Positions 51,000-60,290 are shown, numbered from the stretch's first letter. The stretch is 64,000 bases of DNA from PALSA-600 sp963842335 (GCA_963842335.1 CAWJGF010000010.1:186001-250000); one strand, 5' to 3'. The notes: a model not told the origin generated them from the letters alone. Translations and numbers: made by a program.

Positions 51000-52877
51000 A
51001 TGGCAGCGGCCGACTACACGGGACGCACGGCGTGGAGCCGTACGATCTCGACCCCGCTGCGAGAGTTTCTGCGGACAGAGACAGGAAGCGCCGTGCTCCT
51101 GCTTGCGGCGACCGTGACCGCGCTCCTCTGGGTCAACGTCGACCCGCACTCGTATTCGTCGTTCTGGACGACGCGCGTTTCGATCGAGGTCGGCCACGCC
51201 GGGATCGCGCTCGATCTCCGCGGGTGGGTCAACAGCGGCCTGATGACGTTCTTCTTCTTCGTCATCGGCCTTGAGGCGCGGCGCGAGTTCGACCTCGGCG
51301 AGCTCCGCGAGCGTCGGCGTTTTGCGTTGCCCGCGGTGGCAGCCCTCGGGGGCGCATTCGGCGCCGTCGCGATCTATCTCGTGATCAATGCCGGCAGTCC
51401 GTCGGCGCACGGCTGGGGAGTCGCGATGTCGACCGACACCGCGTTCACCCTGGGCCTGCTCGCGCTCGTCGGTCCCCGGTTTCCCGACCGGCTGCGTGCG
51501 TTCCTGCTTACGGTTGCCGTGGTCGACGACCTCGTCGCGCTCGTCGTGATCGTCCTCTTCTACTCGTCGTCGATCGACGTGACCCCGCTCGTCATCGCGG
51601 TCGCGTTCTACGCTGCGGCGCTGGCGCTGCACCGCGCGCGAGTGCGGGTCGGCCTCGTGTACTTCCTCCTCGGTACAGGGGCGTGGGTCGCGTTGTTCGA
51701 GGCGGGCGTCGAGCCAATCGTCATCGGGCTCGCGCTGGGCGTGCTCCCGTACGCGTACACGCCCGGCCGCTCGGCGCTCGAACTGGCGACCGAGCGGTTC
51801 CGCGAGTTCCGGGAACAGCCGACTGCCGGCCTCGCCAGGACCGCGGTCGCAGAGGTCCGCGCGGCGACGCCGCCGAATGAGCGGCTGCAGCAGCTGTACC
51901 ACCCGTGGACGAGCTATGTCGTCGTGCCGCTGTTCGCGCTCGCGAACGCCGGCATCGTGGTCGACAGCGATCTGCTCGGGAGGGCCGTGCGTTCTCCGAT
52001 CACGCTGGGAATCCTGTTCGGCTACACGTTCGGGAAGCCGCTCGGCATCGCCGGCGCGTCCTGGCTCATCACCGTCGCCAGTCGCGGGCGGCTGCGGCCG
52101 CCGGTCGGCTGGGCCGCGGTGCTCGGCGGCGGCACGATCGCCGGCATCGGGTTCACCGTCTCGCTGCTCATCGCGACCATAGCGTTCGCCGGTGCCCAAC
52201 TCGACGAGGCGAAGGCCGGGGTGCTCGCGTCCGGGCTTGTCGCCGCCTCACTCACGTGGATCCTGTTCCGGGCGACGTCGCGCCTGCCGCTGCCGTTGCG
52301 GGCGCGAGCGTTGCTCGGCTCCGCCCAGACCACGACCGACCTCTATCTCGATGTCGACCCGGAACGTGACCACATTCGCGGGCCGGTCGACGCTCCGGTG
52401 ACGCTCGTGGAGTACGGCGACTTCGAGTGCCCGTTCTGCGGTCGCGCCGAGCCCGCCGTGCGTGGCGTGTTGCGCGAGTTCGGCGACGTCGGCTACGTCT
52501 GGCGCAACCTGCCGCTCAGTGATGTGCACCCGAACGCGCAGCTTGCTGCTGAGGCGGCCGAGGCTGCGGCGACGCAGGGTCGGTTCTGGGAGATGCACGA
52601 TCTGCTCCTCACGCATCAGGATGCGCTCGAGCCCGACGATCTCGTGCGGTACGCGCAGGAGATCGGTCTCGATGTCGAGCAGTTCGCGAGCGACCTGAGG
52701 ACACACGCTGCTGCCGTACGCGTCGCCGACGATGTCGACAGCGCCGACCTGAGTGGTGTGTCCGGGACGCCGACGTTCTTCGTCAACGGGCGGCGCCATT
52801 ACGGCGCTTACGACCTGGAGACGCTGTCGAACGCGGTGCGGCTTGCCGGCGCCCGTGCCGTCTTCACGGGGTCGTGA
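51000..52877 (+). CDS. nhaA: NhaA Na+/H+ antiporter fused to a DsbA/thioredoxin-like domain
   Basis: A 625-residue fusion. Residues about 1-430 form the NhaA antiporter: MTFFFFVIGLEARREFDLGE, AMSTDTAFTLGLLALVG, and TVAVVDDLVALVVIVLFY containing the transport Asp pair. Residues about 440-620 are a thioredoxin-fold domain of the DsbA type with active site ECPFCGRAEP (CPFC) and cis-proline segment VSGTPTFFVNGR. The fusion occurs in several Actinobacteria. It should export sodium using proton entry; the Trx domain likely faces the outside or cytoplasm depending on topology. ATG 51000. Confidence 0.92.
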   Translation: MAAADYTGRTAWSRTISTPLREFLRTETGSAVLLLAATVTALLWVNVDPHSYSSFWTTRVSIEVGHAGIALDLRGWVNSGLMTFFFFVIGLEARREFDLGELRERRRFALPAVAALGGAFGAVAIYLVINAGSPSAHGWGVAMSTDTAFTLGLLALVGPRFPDRLRAFLLTVAVVDDLVALVVIVLFYSSSIDVTPLVIAVAFYAAALALHRARVRVGLVYFLLGTGAWVALFEAGVEPIVIGLALGVLPYAYTPGRSALELATERFREFREQPTAGLARTAVAEVRAATPPNERLQQLYHPWTSYVVVPLFALANAGIVVDSDLLGRAVRSPITLGILFGYTFGKPLGIAGASWLITVASRGRLRPPVGWAAVLGGGTIAGIGFTVSLLIATIAFAGAQLDEAKAGVLASGLVAASLTWILFRATSRLPLPLRARALLGSAQTTTDLYLDVDPERDHIRGPVDAPVTLVEYGDFECPFCGRAEPAVRGVLREFGDVGYVWRNLPLSDVHPNAQLAAEAAEAAATQGRFWEMHDLLLTHQDALEPDDLVRYAQEIGLDVEQFASDLRTHAAAVRVADDVDSADLSGVSGTPTFFVNGRRHYGAYDLETLSNAVRLAGARAVFTGS

Positions 52878-52952
52878 AACGCACGTCACCGCCGAGAGCA
52901 CTATTGCCCTCAGTAAGAATCGAGCTTCCGAACGGTGCAACGAAGGAGAGAC

Positions 52953-53231
52953 ATGACGGAGCAGCACGAATTCGAGCAGCGCCTGATCGAAGGAGTCGGG
53001 GACCAGATCGCCGCGATCGCGACCGACCGCTTCAAGGAAATGCTTGCTCGTGAAGACGGCGTGGAGTTCGAGATCCGTGACGAGGGCAACGTGAGGCTCA
53101 TCTCAGTGGATCACTACGACGAGGGTGGGCTGCTCCTCACCATCGAGGCGGAAAATGCCAGTCGATACCTCGTCCGCTTCGAGATCGCTCGCGGTCACAT
53201 AGCCATCGAGGCTGTCCCCCTCGACTCCTAG
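52953..53231 (+). CDS. Small conserved-looking protein of unknown function
   Basis: A 92-residue soluble protein, acidic, with helical N-terminus (LIEGVGDQIAAIATDRFKEM) and beta-rich C-terminus (RLISVDHYDEGGLLLTIEAE). GGAGAG lies about 4 bases before ATG 52953, a good start signal. Family not recognised. Followed by a strong hairpin. Confidence 0.72.
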   Translation: MTEQHEFEQRLIEGVGDQIAAIATDRFKEMLAREDGVEFEIRDEGNVRLISVDHYDEGGLLLTIEAENASRYLVRFEIARGHIAIEAVPLDS

Positions 53232-53239
53232 GCGCCGGT

Positions 53240-53272
53240 GGGAGGCCTCACCCGTTTCAGGTGAGGCCTCCC
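53240..53272. terminator. Bidirectional intrinsic terminator
   Basis: 13-bp stem GGGAGGCCTCACC and complement with a 7-base loop (CGTTTCA), between the ends of two convergent genes at 53231 and 53289. Confidence 0.85.
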
Positions 53273-53288
53273 GTTCGGTCAATTGCTC

Positions 53289-54419
53289 CTAGGTGGCTGC
53301 GATGCCTTCGACGCCGGCGTCGAGGCCGGTGGCGATGCCGATCTTCGTGAGGGTTCCATCGCTTGCGACGGCGAATTCGTCGACGTTGCCGGTGCCGCCG
53401 CTCTGTGCATAGAGGAAACGTCCATCGCTCGAGCCGGTGAGGTCGATCGCTCCGGCCTCGGTCGATCCGACGACACCACTCGCGGTGATGAAACTGGGTG
53501 TCCCGTTGCTGTTGATCCGGTAGCCGCTGATAGAGGCGCTGCCGGCATTCGCGACGTAATAGAAGCCGCCGACGCTCGCGACCCAGCAGAGAGCCGCCTG
53601 TCCGTCGGCCTTGGACTGTGCTCCGCTGAGTGTGTTGTCGGCGTTGAGGGTGTAGGTCGTCAGCACGCTGCCGCCCGCTTCCGCGGCGACGATCCGGCCG
53701 GACGGATCGAACGTGAATCCGAACGGGACCGGGGTCGCGGAGAGAGTCACTGTCGGGTTGTCAAGACGCCCGTCTGGCCGGACACCGAAGACGACGAAGC
53801 TGCTCGTGCTCGCTTTCGTCGTGACGATCAACCGGCTGCCGTCCGGCGTGAAGCCGATCTGCCCCGGCGACGCCAGAAAGGCCGGCGGGTTGGTGTTTCC
53901 GAGGTCGAGCGACCGGTTCGAGCCGTTGATCGGATGCACGTTGTGGCCATCGATCCGGTAGCCCTGCACCGAGCCGGCACCGCCGGCGTTGAGGACGTAG
54001 ACAAACTTGCCGTGGACGGCGACGCTGTCGGGGAAGTCACCATCCGAGGGCAGCACGTCCTGGAGCGAGAGGGTGTCGCCGGCGACGGCGAACACCGACA
54101 ACGAATCGCTGCCTGCGTTCACCGCAAAGAGCAGTGCGTCCTGCTCGTCGTAGACGAGTGAGTCCTGCGACGCGAGCTTGTCGACGACTGCGCCCGACGC
54201 TGCGCCGCCGAGGCCGCCGGTGGCGTATGAGCCCGCAGGGCTGAGTGTCCCGTCGGCGGCACGGTCGTAGACCGCGATCTGGTTTCCGGTGAGCCCGTCC
54301 GTTTGCACGAACACGACATTGGCGGGTGCGTGCGTCGAGGATGCTTTCGCGTTCGCAACCTGTGCGACGGTGAGCGAGGTCGCGGCGAGTCCTGCCGCGA
54401 GTACGGCTGCTTTCTTCAC
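53289..54419 (-). CDS. Secreted beta-propeller protein, lactonase-like (PF10282)
   Basis: A 376-residue exported protein with signal peptide (MKKAAVLAAGLAATSLTVAQ). The mature protein has seven-bladed lactonase-type repeats: ALLFAVNAGSDSLSVFAV, KFVYVLNAGGAGSVQGYRI, GFYYVANAGSASISGYRI and so on. It resembles 6-phosphogluconolactonase/YVTN proteins, but secreted forms often have other roles. GTG start with AGGAGGAG upstream. Confidence 0.85.
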   Translation of the reverse strand: MKKAAVLAAGLAATSLTVAQVANAKASSTHAPANVVFVQTDGLTGNQIAVYDRAADGTLSPAGSYATGGLGGAASGAVVDKLASQDSLVYDEQDALLFAVNAGSDSLSVFAVAGDTLSLQDVLPSDGDFPDSVAVHGKFVYVLNAGGAGSVQGYRIDGHNVHPINGSNRSLDLGNTNPPAFLASPGQIGFTPDGSRLIVTTKASTSSFVVFGVRPDGRLDNPTVTLSATPVPFGFTFDPSGRIVAAEAGGSVLTTYTLNADNTLSGAQSKADGQAALCWVASVGGFYYVANAGSASISGYRINSNGTPSFITASGVVGSTEAGAIDLTGSSDGRFLYAQSGGTGNVDEFAVASDGTLTKIGIATGLDAGVEGIAAT

Positions 54420-54547
54420 AATTCTCCTCCTGTGTCAGGAGTTCGGCGGGGTGGTAGGCCGCCGAGCTCCGGGACTGTGTCTGCCTGTGACCCGGCGCGC
54501 GCGGGTCGTTTCGGATAGACACGAGCTCGGTCGAGTCTGTTACATCG

Positions 54548-54721
54548 TCAGCGACCGGCACGAAGCGCACGGTCGACGACGAGCCCCGAGCCCAGTACGA
54601 AGCTCGAGTCGTCGGAGGCGAGGTACGGCGCTGCCTGCGACAACGTCGGGCGTCCCGAGCTCGCCGCCGAGTTGGCGGGCGCGTGATGCGCCTGGTCCGC
54701 GGCGTCTTGGTAGATGCACGC
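54548..54721 (-). pseudogene. C-terminal fragment of an SDR oxidoreductase
   Basis: A 57-codon stretch ending in a stop. It reads AAPYLASDDSSFVLGSGLVV then DRALRAGR, clearly the C-terminal signature of short-chain dehydrogenases (..LASDDSSFVTGxxLVVDGG). The catalytic YxxxK and Rossmann parts are missing upstream, where frames are not SDR-like. A decayed gene. Confidence 0.6.
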
Positions 54722-55121
54722 CGTCGCTGCGAGGACCGGCGCCGGGGCCAGGTCGCGCACAAGCGCAAGCACCCTCGCGTAGCTCACGGCGAGCAGGCAT
54801 GTCGGCCACGACGAACGCGAGGGGGCGGCTTTCGCCGCCCCCTCGTGCGCGCGCGAAGCCGGGGCAAGACCGCCGCAGGGGTCTGAACGCGAGCTGCGCG
54901 CGCGCCCATTCACTTTGGTATCGGGTCGCTCGTCGCGCCCTACCCATTCGGCAGGGATGGTCCTGTTGTGAGTACGGGACTGCTCATGGCGGGTAAGGCA
55001 CGCAGCCCATGCCGAGTCTCGGCGCTCGCGGCGCTTGCGAGGAAGCTCACGATCCCGATTGAAGAGGGAACCAGGGTCGAAGGACGGCAGCGCGCCGTGC
55101 GCCGCCGCCCTTGCACACTCC
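54722..55121. other. Intergenic stretch with one hairpin
   Basis: Contains an isolated terminator-like hairpin at 54819-54844 (11-bp stem GAGGGGGCGGC and complement, TTTC loop). Remaining bases are Arg/Ala-rich in all frames without ribosome sites; I see no supported gene. Confidence 0.5.
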
Positions 55122-57323
55122 TTACTGCTTGGCCGGACCGGGGAGCGACACAGGTGCCGGTCCGACGGGCTCGCCGCCTGGTCCTCCTGCGAACGTGAGC
55201 CACGGAATCGACGGCTGGAAGCCGACAGGTGGCTTGCTCCAGTCACAGACACCGTCCGGGAATGCCTGCTGCAGGCTCGCCAACTGCGCCGCGGTGAACG
55301 TCACCGAGTAGTCAGTCGGATCGAGCGGCTTCAACTGGCACGCCATCGAGTTGTCGACGAGCGGCTCGCCCGCTGCGAGCCGCGAGTCGCCGAAGTGCGG
55401 GAACGCCGCCGCACACGTAGCGGGATCGGTCGTCTCGGTTAGCCCCGCGCTAATGAAGCACTCGTCGGCCGCCGTCGGCGGCTTGTCGCCGAGTACCTTC
55501 TGCGAGAGCGGAATGTCCCGGTTGTCCGACTCGATCGTCGAGAGCCAGCTGTCCATCGTGAGGAAGGACTTCAGGGCAATCGATGCCGGAGGCCCGATGT
55601 TCGTCGGCACGAGGCCTGCGTCCCAGGTCCAGATCAGCTGGTTGCCATGCCCGCCGTTCGCGGCGTCGAGCCGGGCCCGCATGACGTACGAGTGGTAGTC
55701 GGTGTGGATGTCGTTGAAGAGGTGCTCGGAACCGCGCAGATCGATGATCGGTACGTTCGCGAGCTGCACTCCGTTCGTGACCTGACCTGTGCGGTAGGCG
55801 ATCGACTGCGCGACGAGATCCGGAGCGGAGCGGGCCGCCGTGAAGTTGAGGTCGATGTCGGTACCGCCGACGCTTTGGTTGAGCGCGACGAACTGATCCG
55901 GTGTGATCGTCCCCGCATTCAGCGCACTGAGCCCGTACTGGATCCCCACGTTGGAGAACGGGCTGCGGGCGAAGCCGTCGCTCGGTCGGAAGCCCCAGAT
56001 CGCCGACTGGTAGTCCTGCACGTCGCAACGCACTCCGCCGGGGTTCGACAACGGGTCGTACACGAGCGACGCAAACGGCGTTCCGGTGAGGTTGCAGTTG
56101 GACACGCGTGACGGAATGCCGACGGGAGCGAAGCTCAGATCCCACGCTTGACACACGCCTGGGTCGCGGACGTCCATCACCGCGGCCTGCTGCGCAGCGG
56201 TGAAGCCGGGGGTGCTGAAGTAATGGCGCAGGAGGTGGCAGTCGTTGACCTCATTCGCCGTCGTCCAGCTGTCCTGGAAGCTGCAGTTCGGCTGGATGCC
56301 GTTGAGGAGGCCGGGATAGTCGGCCGCGATGACGTATTGCTGGATCGAGCCGCCCGAGCAGCCCGTGCCGATCGTGTAACGGATGTCGCCGTACGTCTCG
56401 ATGATGTGCTCCTTCAGCATCATCAGCGCTTCCGCCGAGACGATGTCGTTGGCATCTTCACCGCGAATGTTGAGGTTGTTGTTCGCGACCATGAACCCAC
56501 GCGAGAGCGCGAGGTCGACCACGTCGTTCTGCGGTGCGCCGTTCGTGTGCCAGGGCGCGGTTCCCCCGCCGAACTGGTAGAGCACCTTGTGGTTCCAGCT
56601 GGGCTGGGACGCCCAGGGCGCCCAACCAGCGCTCGGATCTGCGAGAACGCTGACGTCGTACAGCCCGCGATCCGCCGCGCCATGTTCGGAGCGGACGATG
56701 TACGGCACCGTCACACCCTGATCGGTGGTCGTCGATGCGACCGACGACGCGGCGGGCGGCGACGCGGGGTTATACGTCTGGAACGTATGCGTGGTCGCGT
56801 TCATGTAGCTGAACGAGACGATCGGCGTGCCGTCGCACTGCGCATCGGTCGGCGCCGGGAAGCCGGTCACCGTCGCGCAGACCCATGGCTGCACCTGTGG
56901 CCCGGCAAAGACCGGTCCGCCGCTCGGATGATTCGTGATGGTGAGATGAACGGTCGGCCCCTTCTTCATCGACGTCATCAGGTCGTTCGCACCGTTCGCA
57001 AGGCCTGTGACGACGCCTTCGTACGCGCCGTTTGGGCGCACGGCGAACATCGAGGTGACGTCTCTTCCGTCGAGGCTCACCTGAACAGTCGAAGGATCGA
57101 CGCGGTTCGGTAGGACGACCTGCACGAGCGCGTCGCCTCCCGAGACGAGGTCGGCGCGGTTCGACAGGACGACGAGCTCTGGCTGCCCGCCGTTGTTCTC
57201 GGATGCGGACGGAGCCGCCCCGGCGAACGTCTGTGCGGACGCGCCGGGGATCAATACGGTGCCGGTGAGCACGAGCAGGACGAGTCCTGCAAGTCGCGCT
57301 GCAGCCATAGACTCGCGTGCCAT
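55122..57323 (-). CDS. Secreted DUF6351-type protein
   Basis: A 733-residue exported protein. ATG 57323 with AAAGGGAGGG upstream gives a signal peptide (RLAGLVLLVLTGTVLIPGAS). The N-terminal domain opens PELVVLSNRADLVSGGDALV, typical of DUF6351 proteins. A central alpha/beta-hydrolase-like part contains GTGCSGGSIQQYVIAADYPG with the GxSxG-like CSGGS, and later HLFNDIHTDYHSYVMRARLD. An esterase or depolymerase activity is possible but unproved. Several cysteines suggest disulfides. Confidence 0.82.
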   Translation of the reverse strand: MARESMAAARLAGLVLLVLTGTVLIPGASAQTFAGAAPSASENNGGQPELVVLSNRADLVSGGDALVQVVLPNRVDPSTVQVSLDGRDVTSMFAVRPNGAYEGVVTGLANGANDLMTSMKKGPTVHLTITNHPSGGPVFAGPQVQPWVCATVTGFPAPTDAQCDGTPIVSFSYMNATTHTFQTYNPASPPAASSVASTTTDQGVTVPYIVRSEHGAADRGLYDVSVLADPSAGWAPWASQPSWNHKVLYQFGGGTAPWHTNGAPQNDVVDLALSRGFMVANNNLNIRGEDANDIVSAEALMMLKEHIIETYGDIRYTIGTGCSGGSIQQYVIAADYPGLLNGIQPNCSFQDSWTTANEVNDCHLLRHYFSTPGFTAAQQAAVMDVRDPGVCQAWDLSFAPVGIPSRVSNCNLTGTPFASLVYDPLSNPGGVRCDVQDYQSAIWGFRPSDGFARSPFSNVGIQYGLSALNAGTITPDQFVALNQSVGGTDIDLNFTAARSAPDLVAQSIAYRTGQVTNGVQLANVPIIDLRGSEHLFNDIHTDYHSYVMRARLDAANGGHGNQLIWTWDAGLVPTNIGPPASIALKSFLTMDSWLSTIESDNRDIPLSQKVLGDKPPTAADECFISAGLTETTDPATCAAAFPHFGDSRLAAGEPLVDNSMACQLKPLDPTDYSVTFTAAQLASLQQAFPDGVCDWSKPPVGFQPSIPWLTFAGGPGGEPVGPAPVSLPGPAKQ

Positions 57324-57468
57324 CTTTGGCCCTCCCTTTGGTGGAAGACGGGATCTCGTGGAGTCTTCCAAACGGAGCGCCCTGCCTGAGCGCTTCAGGC
57401 GGTGCTAAGGCGAGGCGCGGCCGGCGAATGGTGACAGGGGAGCCTGAGCCCGGCGCGCGGTCCGGCGG

Positions 57469-57858
57469 TCAGGCAGGAGGGTTCTCGGCGAACTGCGGCG
57501 CGTCGCCGCCGATCTCGTGCCAGTTGGCCTTGTATGCGACCTGGAGGTGAAAGCTCGGCTCGAGGGCAAGATCGCGCATCAACCCTGCTGCCACGAAATA
57601 CTTCTTGCCCAGATCGTCGTACAGGCTTGATCCGCAGTTGCTGCAGAAGTTGCGCGGCGCGAACTCACTTTCATATCGCGTCACCAAGTCCTCGCCACTG
57701 GTGAACCTGAAGTTCTCCTTGGCGACGACCACACCGGCGAGACTCGAGCCTGTCCATCGCTGGCAGCGAGTGCAGTGGCAGTAGCCCAGTGCCTCGGGAT
57801 CTTGAACCTCGTACCGCACGCGACCGCACAAGCAGGCTCCCTCAAGCGTTTCAGTCAT
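57469..57858 (-). CDS. GFA/CENP-V family zinc protein
   Basis: A 129-residue protein with the complete cysteine set of the glutathione-dependent formaldehyde-activating (GFA) family: CLCGRVRYE, CHCTRCQRWTG, and NFCSNCGSSLYDD. Two zinc ions are normally bound. The physiological role is often unclear; many members are not formaldehyde enzymes. ATG 57858 is chosen by position of AGAGGT and family length. Confidence 0.9.
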   Translation of the reverse strand: MTETLEGACLCGRVRYEVQDPEALGYCHCTRCQRWTGSSLAGVVVAKENFRFTSGEDLVTRYESEFAPRNFCSNCGSSLYDDLGKKYFVAAGLMRDLALEPSFHLQVAYKANWHEIGGDAPQFAENPPA

Positions 57859-57996
57859 GACGACCTCTTCTCGGGTTGCGTTGGACGACGGCGCGGAATC
57901 TACCACCCTCGAGCAGGCCTGTGCGACTGATGGCGATGGACCGAAGCCCGAGCCTTATCAGCGTGAATCGGGTGAGGACTGCGCTCCGTGAACGAG

Positions 57997-58629
57997 CTAT
58001 TTCCGGACGTATCTGATGTGAGTCACCCCCGGCGCTTCGACCGACTCGACCTGCTCGAGCTTCACATCTCCGACGTTCTCGAACAGCCGAGCGCCTCCTC
58101 CGAGCAGGATCGGGACGACCGAGACGACAATCTCGTCGAGCAGACCCGCTGCGAGGTATTGCTGCGCGACGGACGCCCCACCTCCGAGAGATACCCCGTT
58201 CTCTCCGGCTGCGGCCCGCGCCCGTTCGAGCGCCGACTCGATCCCGTCCGTGACGAAGTGGAACGTCGTCCCGCCCTGCATCTCCAGCGGTTCGCGTGCA
58301 TGGCTGGTGAGGACGAACACGGGATGGTGGTAGGGCGGATCGTCTCCCCACCAGCCCTTCCACGACTCGTCCCAGGGTCCTGGCCCGCCGCCGAACATGT
58401 TGCGGCCCATGATGGTCGCGCCGGCGCCGCCGAGGATGTCTTCGGCGAACCGTGTGCTTGCGTTTACCTCGCCGCCTTCTGCGCCGTGCCTCTCGCGAAA
58501 CGCCTTGAGCGGGACGAGCCAGCCGTGGAGGTTCTCACCGCCGATCCCGAGCGGATGGTCTCGCGACTGGTCGGGGCCGGCGACGAAGCCGTCGATCGAC
58601 ATCGCAATGTTCAGCTTCAGCTTGCTCAT
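57997..58629 (-). CDS. Dihydrofolate-reductase-like protein (RibD C-terminal family)
   Basis: A 210-residue reductase-fold protein. Motifs: LNIAMSIDGFVAGPDQSRDH, MGRNMFGGGPGPW and LGGGASVAQQYLAAGLLDEI. AGAGGAGG lies upstream of ATG 58629. Belongs to the large YyaP/RibD-like family; many are not riboflavin enzymes. It is not linked to the cluster at 38-45 kb. Confidence 0.88.
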   Translation of the reverse strand: MSKLKLNIAMSIDGFVAGPDQSRDHPLGIGGENLHGWLVPLKAFRERHGAEGGEVNASTRFAEDILGGAGATIMGRNMFGGGPGPWDESWKGWWGDDPPYHHPVFVLTSHAREPLEMQGGTTFHFVTDGIESALERARAAAGENGVSLGGGASVAQQYLAAGLLDEIVVSVVPILLGGGARLFENVGDVKLEQVESVEAPGVTHIRYVRK

Positions 58630-58680
58630 CGTATCCTCCTCTGTCGGCATGCTTGTAGGACCGCCCAGCGGGTCAGAAGT

Positions 58681-58818
58681 CATCGGTCGAGCCAGGATCT
58701 TTACGAAGCCGGCGACAACCGGGTCGACTTCGCACCTCAGGACTTCGAGTGGTGCAAGCACGAAGGTTCGCACCGCGACCCCGACGGCAACCTGATCCGG
58801 TTCGGTTCGCCGCCGCGC
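58681..58818 (+). pseudogene. C-terminal fragment of a VOC-family protein
   Basis: 46 codons on the plus strand read through VDFAPQDFEW to HRDPDGNLIRFGSPP, the classic VOC tail (DPDGNLxRFGSP). The upstream half is missing and there is no nearby stop after the tail. The fragment sits between two minus-strand genes. Confidence 0.55.
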
Positions 58819-58819
58819 G

Positions 58820-59029
58820 CTAGCAGGAGTCGTCGCCGGTCTGCTTCGGGGGGCATATCTGATCCGAGTAGGAGCAGAACACGCAGCAGTCGCCCTGAAG
58901 CGGCTTCAGCAGCGTCCCGCACGACGAGCAGGTGTAGAAGAACTGGCAGGCGTTGGCCGGCATCGGCTCGACCGCTGAGGCCCCACAACCCGGGCAGGTG
59001 ATCGTCGCCTCGATGATCGTCGCCGTCAC
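58820..59029 (-). CDS. GDCCVxC-domain small zinc-ribbon protein
   Basis: A 69-residue protein with two CxxC pairs (TCPGCGASA and TCSSCGTLL) and the motif GDCCVFCSYSD then CPP. This is the GDCCVxC family, in which some members carry selenocysteine in the motif. Here Cys codons are used. The last residue is also Cys. Start GTG 59029 is uncertain. Confidence 0.85.
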   Translation of the reverse strand: MTATIIEATITCPGCGASAVEPMPANACQFFYTCSSCGTLLKPLQGDCCVFCSYSDQICPPKQTGDDSC

Positions 59030-59330
59030 TTAGATGATGGTACGTGGGGGGTTGAGCACCCGGTCGACGGCAAGAGCTGTTGCATCACCGGTCAGGAGTC
59101 AGGAGAGGCGCGGGGCGTCGGCCTCTCGGTCGTCGGCGCGGACACCGAACTTCGTCGTCCCACGTATACGCGAGAACAAAGCCGAGGCCGATGAGGCAGA
59201 GCCGCAGCCGTTCGATGTCGGCGCTGTCAACGCGAAGGTCTACGTCGTGGCACAGGAGCGTCAGCGGCGATCACGGCGACGGACACGCCTCCCCGTCGGA
59301 CTCGGTGGATGCGGCGGGACCCTATCCGCG
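59030..59330. other. Intergenic region with a possible gene fragment
   Basis: A minus-strand frame (59264-59085) reads LTLLCHDVDLRVDSADIERL and then RLCLIGLGFVLAY, resembling the DxDLRV...GF part of small nucleotidyltransferases (aminoglycoside/lincosamide type). It lacks a start and active-site GS motif, so at best a remnant. Nothing else is supported. Confidence 0.3.
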
Positions 59331-60239
59331 CTAGAGGTCGCGGCCGAGGATCACTTGTTCGCCAATCGGCTCGAACCCGAGCTTGCGGTTGATCGCCCTC
59401 ATCGCCGCGTTCTCCTCCGCGTTCGAGGTTGTGACGCGCGTCACTCCGCGCACGGCAGCGGCCCGCAGTGCATACCGCTTCGCCGCCGTGGCAAGGCCGC
59501 GGCCGCGCTGCTCGGGCTGCGTGCCCGTGAAGCCGTGTTGCGCCCGATCGCCGCCGATCCTGATGAACGCGAAGGCCGCGACCCGACCGTCCTCCCCGAG
59601 CACCACCGCGCTCGCGTCGAGATCGAGGTCAGGATCGTCCCAGTCGCGCAGGAAGTCATCGAAACGAATGTCGTCATTCGGTTCCGGCGACGGTTCGTCG
59701 AGCGCCGCGGCGGCGACGGCCTCATACAGACCTTCAGGCTGGACGCTACTCATGGCGACGCAACGGAATCCCGGTGGCACCGACGGCTCCGGCACGGTTC
59801 GTGGATCGAGCGCGATCAACGGGCCGTGCTGGAGCCGCGACCAGCCGCGGGCGATCGCCCACCGCTCGCCTTCCTCGGTGAAGCGGAAAAACGAGGTTGC
59901 GCTCATCGCACCCACTCCGCGCAGGTGTTCGAGGAGTTTGGCTCCAACCTCGGCGCCGATACCCTGACCTCGCGACGCAACGTCCACCGTGACGAATGCC
60001 CAGCCGGCGCCGACAGTGCTCGTCTGAGTGTTGAGCCCAGCGACTCCGTCCGCGACAACGACTCCGTCGACCTCGGCGACTACCTCGACGATCCGCGCGC
60101 GGTCGGGACGTGTGGCATGCGAATGCACGAGCCCCGCATGCGACACCACCCGCGAGTCGTCGGCGGCCTCCAGCAGCGCCGCGACCGCACGAAGATCGCG
60201 GTCTTCCCAGCGACGGATCACGAGGCCCGATGTCTCCAT
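59331..60239 (-). CDS. Double-domain GNAT acetyltransferase
   Basis: A 302-residue protein with two tandem GNAT folds. First CoA loop is SRGQGIGAEVGAKLLEHL near residues 89-106; second is EQRGRGLATAAKRYALRAA near 243-261, followed by NAEENAAMRAINRKLGFEPI. Such tandem proteins act on small molecules, often amino sugars or antibiotics. Substrate unknown. Confidence 0.9.
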   Translation of the reverse strand: METSGLVIRRWEDRDLRAVAALLEAADDSRVVSHAGLVHSHATRPDRARIVEVVAEVDGVVVADGVAGLNTQTSTVGAGWAFVTVDVASRGQGIGAEVGAKLLEHLRGVGAMSATSFFRFTEEGERWAIARGWSRLQHGPLIALDPRTVPEPSVPPGFRCVAMSSVQPEGLYEAVAAAALDEPSPEPNDDIRFDDFLRDWDDPDLDLDASAVVLGEDGRVAAFAFIRIGGDRAQHGFTGTQPEQRGRGLATAAKRYALRAAAVRGVTRVTTSNAEENAAMRAINRKLGFEPIGEQVILGRDL

Positions 60240-60290
60240 CCCTTGAACTATCGCGCGTGGTCACGGCTCCTGCTGATCTTCCGTCGCCGC

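Noticed and set aside
54540..54947. 135-codon frame as an intact gene
   Set aside because: Frame is Arg/Gly-rich; the only protein-like signal here is the SDR tail in another frame.
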